Source: Desulfobacteraceae bacterium
Lineage (GTDB): Bacteria > Desulfobacterota > Desulfobacteria > Desulfobacterales > SURF-7
Direction: 5' to 3'
Length of the DNA stretch: 11,408 nucleotides
Assembly: GCA_030619585.1 (NCBI GenBank)
Contig: JAUXBD010000008.1
Coordinates: 1-11,408 of the forward strand
The notes under the pieces are model-generated. The model did not search any database. It saw only the letters and a list, made by a program, of their open reading frames with translations, and was not told the DNA's origin. The position numbers and the translations under genes are program-made. This document shows, piece by piece, positions 6,847 to 11,408 of the stretch (position 1 is its first letter; every line of letters begins with the position of its first letter).

Positions 6847-8589
6847 TTATATCCTCGCTTTGTATGTATGCTTTTTAAATCGGACATGAAAGTTTGTTCC
6901 CCCGGTTCTGCTTAATTCAATCTTACCGTGGAGCTGATCTTCCGATAATATTGTGACCAGATGCAGGCCCATTGATTCTGCATTTCTGACATCCAACTCT
7001 TCGGAAATACCTATTCCATTGTCACTAACTTCCAGCACAAGCTCGTCGCCATTGATTGAATTAAGGGCTACCCTGACCCCCCCCTTTCTTTCTTCAGGAA
7101 ATGCATATTTCAGGGAGTTTGAAACCAGTTCGTTGATAATTAATCCGCACGGAATAGCACTTTCAAGTCCTAGTGAAACATCTTCAACTTCTATATTTAG
7201 TGCAATTTTGTCCGGCCGGGTTCCATAAGATCTGAACAGACTAGTTACAAGACTTTTGACATATCTTTTAAAGTCAACATCTGCCAGGTTTTTAGTCTGG
7301 TAGAGCTTTTCATGAACAAGAGCCATGGATCTTATACGATCCTGGCTCTCTTTAAACATATCAAGATACTGTTTGTCCGTTACCTGCTCAGACTGAAGTC
7401 TGAGCAGGCTGATGATGACCTGCATATTGTTTTTGACACGGTGGTGGATCTCCTTTAAGAGCACCTCTTTTTCTCTGAGGGATGCCTCGATCTTATCTAT
7501 TGCTTCTTTACGCTCTGTAATGTCAAGATGCGTCCCAACAGAGCGGAGGGGATTACCGGCTGTATCACGTCCAACAATCATACCATGCGCCAGAATCCAT
7601 TTCCATCCACCTGCCTTTGTTTTGAGACGATACTCGGCCTCGTCAAACGTCTCTTTCCCATCAAAATTATCCTTCAAAGTGGCCCTGACACGGAGGACAT
7701 CATCCTGGTGAAGCATCTTCTCCCAGCCTTTAATACTCGGTTCTATCTCTTCAACTGAATATCCAAGCATCTCGGCCCAGCGTCTGTTGAAAATGACATG
7801 TCCTGTTACAATATCCCAGTCCCACAGGCCAAGATCGGCTCCCCTTAAAGCAAGTTCAAACCGTTCTTCACTCTCCCTCAGTGCATCATCCCGTTGCTGA
7901 ATCTGTTCAAGCATTTCATTAAATGATTCTATTAGCTGCCCTACTTCGTCATTGCTTTCTTTTTGAGCGCGCAGAGAATAATCCTTTTCTTCAGAAATCG
8001 TTCCGGCGATGCCGGCCAGAGAAAGAATCGGCCTGGAAATCATCCCCTGCAACCTCGATGAAAGAATATAGGACGCAGCTAAAGCAACCAGTACAATGAA
8101 TATAAGGATAGAGGCTTCGCGCTTAATGTTTTGATAGACACGACTCATATCATCCTGGAGATAGACAGTGCCGATAACCATTTCGTTTACACGGACATTA
8201 TAAAAAACATGTAGAATACCATTTGCAAACACATGGCTGTTGTCCTTTGTATCCTGTTGCTGGAGGATATCTCCGGGTACATGGCGACGATATGTTGAAA
8301 TAACCTCACCACTTGCATCGTAAAGGCTGGCAAATACTATGGAATCCCTGGCCGAAAGAGTTGACAGCACCTTCTGAGCATCTTCATATACTTTAAATTC
8401 AAGGATAACCTTACAGTTATTCCCAATCACCTCAGCCAGGCTGGCTGTGTCCCTCGCCAGATTCGTCCTGTGTATATATGCTGCAAAAGAAATGAATATA
8501 CTTCCTGCCATGAGAACAGCAGCACTGCTGGCAAGCATTATTATTGCAATCAGTTTATCCCTGATATTCAAATTGCGAATAGAGAACAT
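6847..8589 (-). CDS. membrane sensor kinase, CHASE8-like/HAMP/PAS/HisKA_2/HATPase
   Basis: This is an inner-membrane sensor kinase (580 residues from this start). A first membrane helix covers about 13-38 and a second about 159-178. The periplasmic part (about 40-158), with SLAEVIGNN, a central ALYD-like SLYDASGEV strand and a final GTVYLQDD strand, resembles the CHASE8 domain of YfiN-type proteins. HAMP follows (about 180-232), then a PAS_3-type domain (about 240-362, ending in LDITERK). The HisKA_2 segment LLKEIHHRVKNNMQVI has His383 as likely acceptor. The HATPase part shows NELVSNSLKYAF and DNGIGI. HisKA_2 kinases often pass phosphate to stand-alone or neighbouring receivers. I chose ATG 8589 because AGGA (8602-8599) is 9 nt upstream; ATG 8598 would abut that AGGA and add three residues. 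It begins just after the YfiR-family gene and ends 3 nt before the hybrid kinase. Confidence 0.9.
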   Translation of the reverse strand: MFSIRNLNIRDKLIAIIMLASSAAVLMAGSIFISFAAYIHRTNLARDTASLAEVIGNNCKVILEFKVYEDAQKVLSTLSARDSIVFASLYDASGEVISTYRRHVPGDILQQQDTKDNSHVFANGILHVFYNVRVNEMVIGTVYLQDDMSRVYQNIKREASILIFIVLVALAASYILSSRLQGMISRPILSLAGIAGTISEEKDYSLRAQKESNDEVGQLIESFNEMLEQIQQRDDALRESEERFELALRGADLGLWDWDIVTGHVIFNRRWAEMLGYSVEEIEPSIKGWEKMLHQDDVLRVRATLKDNFDGKETFDEAEYRLKTKAGGWKWILAHGMIVGRDTAGNPLRSVGTHLDITERKEAIDKIEASLREKEVLLKEIHHRVKNNMQVIISLLRLQSEQVTDKQYLDMFKESQDRIRSMALVHEKLYQTKNLADVDFKRYVKSLVTSLFRSYGTRPDKIALNIEVEDVSLGLESAIPCGLIINELVSNSLKYAFPEERKGGVRVALNSINGDELVLEVSDNGIGISEELDVRNAESMGLHLVTILSEDQLHGKIELSRTGGTNFHVRFKKHTYKARI

Positions 8590-8608
8590 TTTATTCATTC
8601 CTGATGGT

Positions 8609-9298
8609 TTATGGCACCGGTATCACCATGACCGCGCTTTGAATTAAGGTAGAGCTTATCTTTAAACCCGATCGTCTTGTGGACGCCAGGTTTATTTCCC
8701 AGCGAATAAGTCCCATAACATCAACCAAATTAACCATGCCTCCCAATTCCAGAAAACCTTTGATGTCGGCGACGGTCAGTATGGCATTTCCGTCAGTCCT
8801 GCTGAGAATCTTTTCAATATTTTCTTTCTCGGACGAACAGATATATAAAATATGGCACTGTTTAAGATTAATCCCATCTCTGTATGGCCCGAAACGTTTA
8901 ATCACCACTTTTTTATTCAAGGATTTTATGACCCTGCCTTCGATAGGCTTTAAATAGTCACCAAAAGGATCGTCGCCAAGAATGCCGATTGTGATATCTT
9001 CATCCGAAATCAATTGCCCGCTTTGCTCCTCTATTGAAACGTCTTCAGCTTCTTTCTTATCCTTTTTCGATGAAGGTCGTTTTTCATCCGGCCACCGAAC
9101 AAAAAAGATAAACTTATAGAGATACCCCGCCTTGATGAGTGCCTGAGGGGCTTTTTTAACTTTTGCTGACTCAGCATAACCGATCGATGTGGCAGAAAGA
9201 CCAAACGCGGCAAGGACAATCATAAACATCGTCAGGCTTGTGCAAACGGTTCTGCTGAACTTCAGCATCTTTGAATGTATAGTCTTTATTAAGTACAT
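8609..9298 (-). CDS. YfiR-family (DUF4154) periplasmic protein
   Basis: YfiR-type proteins are periplasmic modulators; in Pseudomonas YfiR binds and represses the CHASE8-containing cyclase YfiN. From ATG 9298 the protein has 229 residues. Its N-terminus has basic residues, then a hydrophobic stretch (about 18-36) and likely cleavage near GYA (40-42), so export is expected. Family landmarks follow: AGYLYKFIFFVRWP, ITIGILGDDPFGDYL, CHILYICSSE, ILTVAD, GFLELGGMVNLV, and REINL-like WEINLASTRRSGLKIS near the end. A Lys/Glu-rich insertion of about 25 residues follows the first WP motif and is longer than I expect for the family. The start is uncertain: GTG 9304 and ATG 9268 are in frame, none has a strong Shine-Dalgarno, and ATG 9268 still leaves a full signal peptide. 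It sits between the receptor and the CHASE8-like kinase, so that kinase is the expected partner. Confidence 0.88.
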   Translation of the reverse strand: MYLIKTIHSKMLKFSRTVCTSLTMFMIVLAAFGLSATSIGYAESAKVKKAPQALIKAGYLYKFIFFVRWPDEKRPSSKKDKKEAEDVSIEEQSGQLISDEDITIGILGDDPFGDYLKPIEGRVIKSLNKKVVIKRFGPYRDGINLKQCHILYICSSEKENIEKILSRTDGNAILTVADIKGFLELGGMVNLVDVMGLIRWEINLASTRRSGLKISSTLIQSAVMVIPVP

Positions 9299-9338
9299 AA
9301 TCACCGGTAGAATTTGCTTCTTAAATTTACCGTAGAAT
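9299..9338. repeat. imperfect direct repeat upstream of the YfiR-family gene
   Basis: AATCACCGGTAGAAT (9299-9313) and AATTTACCGTAGAAT (9324-9338) share an ACCG(G)TAGAAT core differing by one inserted G. They start 25 nt apart in the 78-nt gap between receptor stop and YfiR-family ATG. Both copies would lie on the operon transcript directly before the start codon. Significance is uncertain. Confidence 0.35.
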
Positions 9339-9376
9339 CTTCCAAAGCATTGGTCACTGTCTTATTACCGCCATAA

Positions 9377-11408
9377 TCAAAATTTATATCTCGCCCTGAC
9401 AAGAACACTTATCCCCGGTTCTTCAAGACCGTCTTTCATACCCCACACCGAAGGCATGTTATTTGTGCGATTAAACAGGTTCCTTATATCCAGGGTCAAC
9501 TCCATCTTTTCAGTAACTTTTTTGCATATATTCAAATCCGTCCTCCAGAAAGGAGGCAGGTCATCAGGCGATCTGAGCGATGTTTTGTATGTTGACGGAT
9601 ATTCTTTCATGCCAAGATAAAGAATATTGTTAAGATGAAATCTAACATCCTGTTCCTCACGGAAATAAAAAACGCCGAACTTTAAGGAGTATTCAGGAAA
9701 TACGTCATACTCCTGATCTATGATTTTGGTACTGTCAATGGGATCATTCACGTCCACAGCTTCGCTTTTTGCATATGACAGGCCAAGATCCAGACCGAAC
9801 GGATCAAAATTGCACGAAAAAGACACCACAGCGCCATAAGACCGGCTTTCGCCTTCATTTGCGTAAATCTCCGGGAAAGATTCAAGGGAACTGGCCGGTG
9901 AACCAGGCACATAGGACGAATTTGCAACTTTGATAATCCCGTCGGTCAATTTACTGTAAAAACCGTTTAAGCTCAACTTCCACCCTTCATCCCTGTACAT
10001 ATAAACAAGCTCATATACGTCAATGACCTCGGGATCTATATCTTTTGAACCCAATACAACTGCACTTGCAGATGTAAGTTCATTTCCGAAAGCAGCTCTG
10101 AATGCCTGACCATAAAGAGCTTTTATGGAAGATTTTTCACCGGGTTTATAAATTATACCTGTCCTGGGGGTAAGCTGGTCGCCAAAATCCGAATAAGAAT
10201 CATGCCTTGCACCGGCTATAAAAAAAAGTCTGTCGTCCACTGCTTCCCATTTTGTCTGAAGAAATATGCTACTGATATCTCTCTCAATTCCGTCAAAAGG
10301 GGCTTTGCCAGGAACCGGTAGAAAATAATTATCCACCTCCTGTCCTGAAGGGTACAGTTCAAGTCTGCTTGAAGTGTCTTTGACTTTCATTTCATTATAA
10401 TCGCAGCCAAGAACCCATTGCAGGTTATACCTGTTATCCTTTTGTTTAAGGGCAAACCGCAAACCGGATCTGCCGTTTTTCGAAGCATCTGTTGCATCTG
10501 TAATTGCCAGTGCGTTCACTTTAGGACTAGGTGAATTTGCTGCAGCAAGAAATGTATCCGGATCTATCTTCGAGTACTCAATCCGATCCGATTCCCATGA
10601 ATAGGCATCAGCCTCAAATATTATATCCCTGCCGAAATCATAATTCATCGTCAACTTTCCCATGAGAAAGTCTGCTTCATTGTCCATAATATCTGTTTCT
10701 CTTTGATGCATTACAAGTTTTCGCACCGATGTATGTTCATTTGCGTCCCAGTGACTTCCATAAAATCCCACTCCCATTTCAAGCCTTTCAGAAGGTTTGA
10801 CTTTTACTTTAACCATACCTGACATGGACTCATATTCATATTTACGGTTTCCTGTGCCGTTTTTAGGCGACAAATCGAATACAGGACTGCCTTCAGTATC
10901 TTCATATTCGTAGTCGATATCCAGGTCCCCCTGAAATGCCGTGCCTGCTGCCGCATCGATCCTGACCTTATCATTAATACCTTTGCTTATTCTCGTGCTT
11001 GCATCATAATATGCCGGATATGCGCCTGCGACATCAGCAGAATAGAAATCTTCATCATTTTCAAATGTTTTCAGGGAAACAACGCCATGAAAAGCATCTG
11101 AACCATACAGGGCGGAACCCGGCCCTTTAATCATTTCAATCTTATTCAAAGTACCCAGGGACCAGTCAGGAACAGTATGTGCTGCCGTGCCATAGGTAAG
11201 GGTATTTAAAGGCACACCATCAAGTTGCCATGAAACTCCTCTTACGGATGCGTTATTTGTATAACCGCGTATGGAAAGAATGTTGGAACCTCCAATGGTA
11301 CGATAATTCACAACTCCGGGTTCATTATCCAGTGCCTCATGGGTTCTTCTTGCACCGGCCTGCTTCCATTCTTCAGGAGTTATACTGGACACGGTTGATC
11401 CTACGACC
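9377..11408 (-). CDS. TonB-dependent outer-membrane receptor, 5' end missing
   Basis: The frame is open to the right edge, so the true start, signal peptide and TonB box lie outside; 676 residues are visible. The first visible residues are VVGSTVSSITPEEW, the usual lead into a plug domain, so the GTG that could start an ORF at 11392 is internal. The plug shows EALDNEPGVVNYR, SIRGYTNN, WQLDGVPLNT and IEMIKGPGSALYGSDAF, matching the conserved plug pattern ending in GVVSLKT. The rest is rich in alternating beta-strand segments of a 22-strand barrel, including FRAAFGNEL, and ends LTLDIRNLFNRTNN ... VRARYKF with C-terminal Phe, as in BAM-inserted barrels. Such receptors import metal chelates, cobalamin, sugars or other ligands using TonB energy; the substrate is not readable. 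It is first in the cluster, 78 nt before the YfiR-family gene, which points to ligand sensing or coordinated uptake. Confidence 0.92.
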   Translation of the reverse strand, partial: VVGSTVSSITPEEWKQAGARRTHEALDNEPGVVNYRTIGGSNILSIRGYTNNASVRGVSWQLDGVPLNTLTYGTAAHTVPDWSLGTLNKIEMIKGPGSALYGSDAFHGVVSLKTFENDEDFYSADVAGAYPAYYDASTRISKGINDKVRIDAAAGTAFQGDLDIDYEYEDTEGSPVFDLSPKNGTGNRKYEYESMSGMVKVKVKPSERLEMGVGFYGSHWDANEHTSVRKLVMHQRETDIMDNEADFLMGKLTMNYDFGRDIIFEADAYSWESDRIEYSKIDPDTFLAAANSPSPKVNALAITDATDASKNGRSGLRFALKQKDNRYNLQWVLGCDYNEMKVKDTSSRLELYPSGQEVDNYFLPVPGKAPFDGIERDISSIFLQTKWEAVDDRLFFIAGARHDSYSDFGDQLTPRTGIIYKPGEKSSIKALYGQAFRAAFGNELTSASAVVLGSKDIDPEVIDVYELVYMYRDEGWKLSLNGFYSKLTDGIIKVANSSYVPGSPASSLESFPEIYANEGESRSYGAVVSFSCNFDPFGLDLGLSYAKSEAVDVNDPIDSTKIIDQEYDVFPEYSLKFGVFYFREEQDVRFHLNNILYLGMKEYPSTYKTSLRSPDDLPPFWRTDLNICKKVTEKMELTLDIRNLFNRTNNMPSVWGMKDGLEEPGISVLVRARYKF

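Noticed and set aside
9377..11392. Complete receptor gene starting at GTG 11392
   Set aside because: The frame remains open to the window edge and encodes VVGST upstream, typical of the lead into a plug domain; there would be no signal peptide from 11392.

Overview
The window looks like a chromosome segment from a Gram-negative, moderately AT-rich bacterium. An outer-membrane TonB-dependent receptor, a periplasmic YfiR-family protein, multidomain phosphorelay kinases, a PilT-type ATPase and fatty-acid-type acyl-CoA ligase/SDR genes together resemble Desulfobacterota (sulfate-reducer-like delta-proteobacteria). That placement is inferred from gene style, not from a marker gene. No rRNA, tRNA, transposase, phage gene or CRISPR array is visible.

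Layout, left to right. (1) Bases 1-96, minus strand: the first 32 codons of a tRNA nucleotidyltransferase/poly(A) polymerase family gene, running off the left edge. (2) 97-317: a divergent intergenic region with two perfect inverted repeats and possible promoters. (3) 318-1895, plus strand: a 525-residue protein joining an MshEN-like N-terminal domain to a complete PilT-type ATPase with an altered His box. (4) 1896-2088: a convergent gap with a 12-bp perfect hairpin starting right after the stop codon, and a short AATCTGCGT tandem repeat. (5) 2089-2877, minus: a short-chain dehydrogenase. (6) 2878-3166: a gap with two inverted repeats. (7) 3167-4849, minus: a long-chain-type acyl-CoA ligase. 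(8) 4906-11408, minus: a tight cluster whose transcription order is TonB-dependent receptor (5' end beyond the right edge), YfiR-family periplasmic protein, membrane sensor histidine kinase, then REC-PAS-kinase-REC hybrid kinase.

The most interesting part is region 8. In the known Yfi (Tpb) system a periplasmic YfiR represses YfiN, an inner-membrane diguanylate cyclase whose periplasmic domain is CHASE8. Here a YfiR-family protein lies directly upstream of a protein with a CHASE8-like periplasmic domain and a HAMP domain, but the output is a PAS/HisKA_2 histidine kinase instead of GGDEF. A hybrid kinase follows after only 3 nt. The arrangement suggests an envelope-sensing route from outer-membrane receptor to periplasmic modulator to sensor kinase to phosphorelay. 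No DNA-binding regulator, Hpt protein or GGDEF/EAL enzyme is in the window, so the final output is unknown. The acyl-CoA ligase 56 nt downstream could be read through from this cluster.
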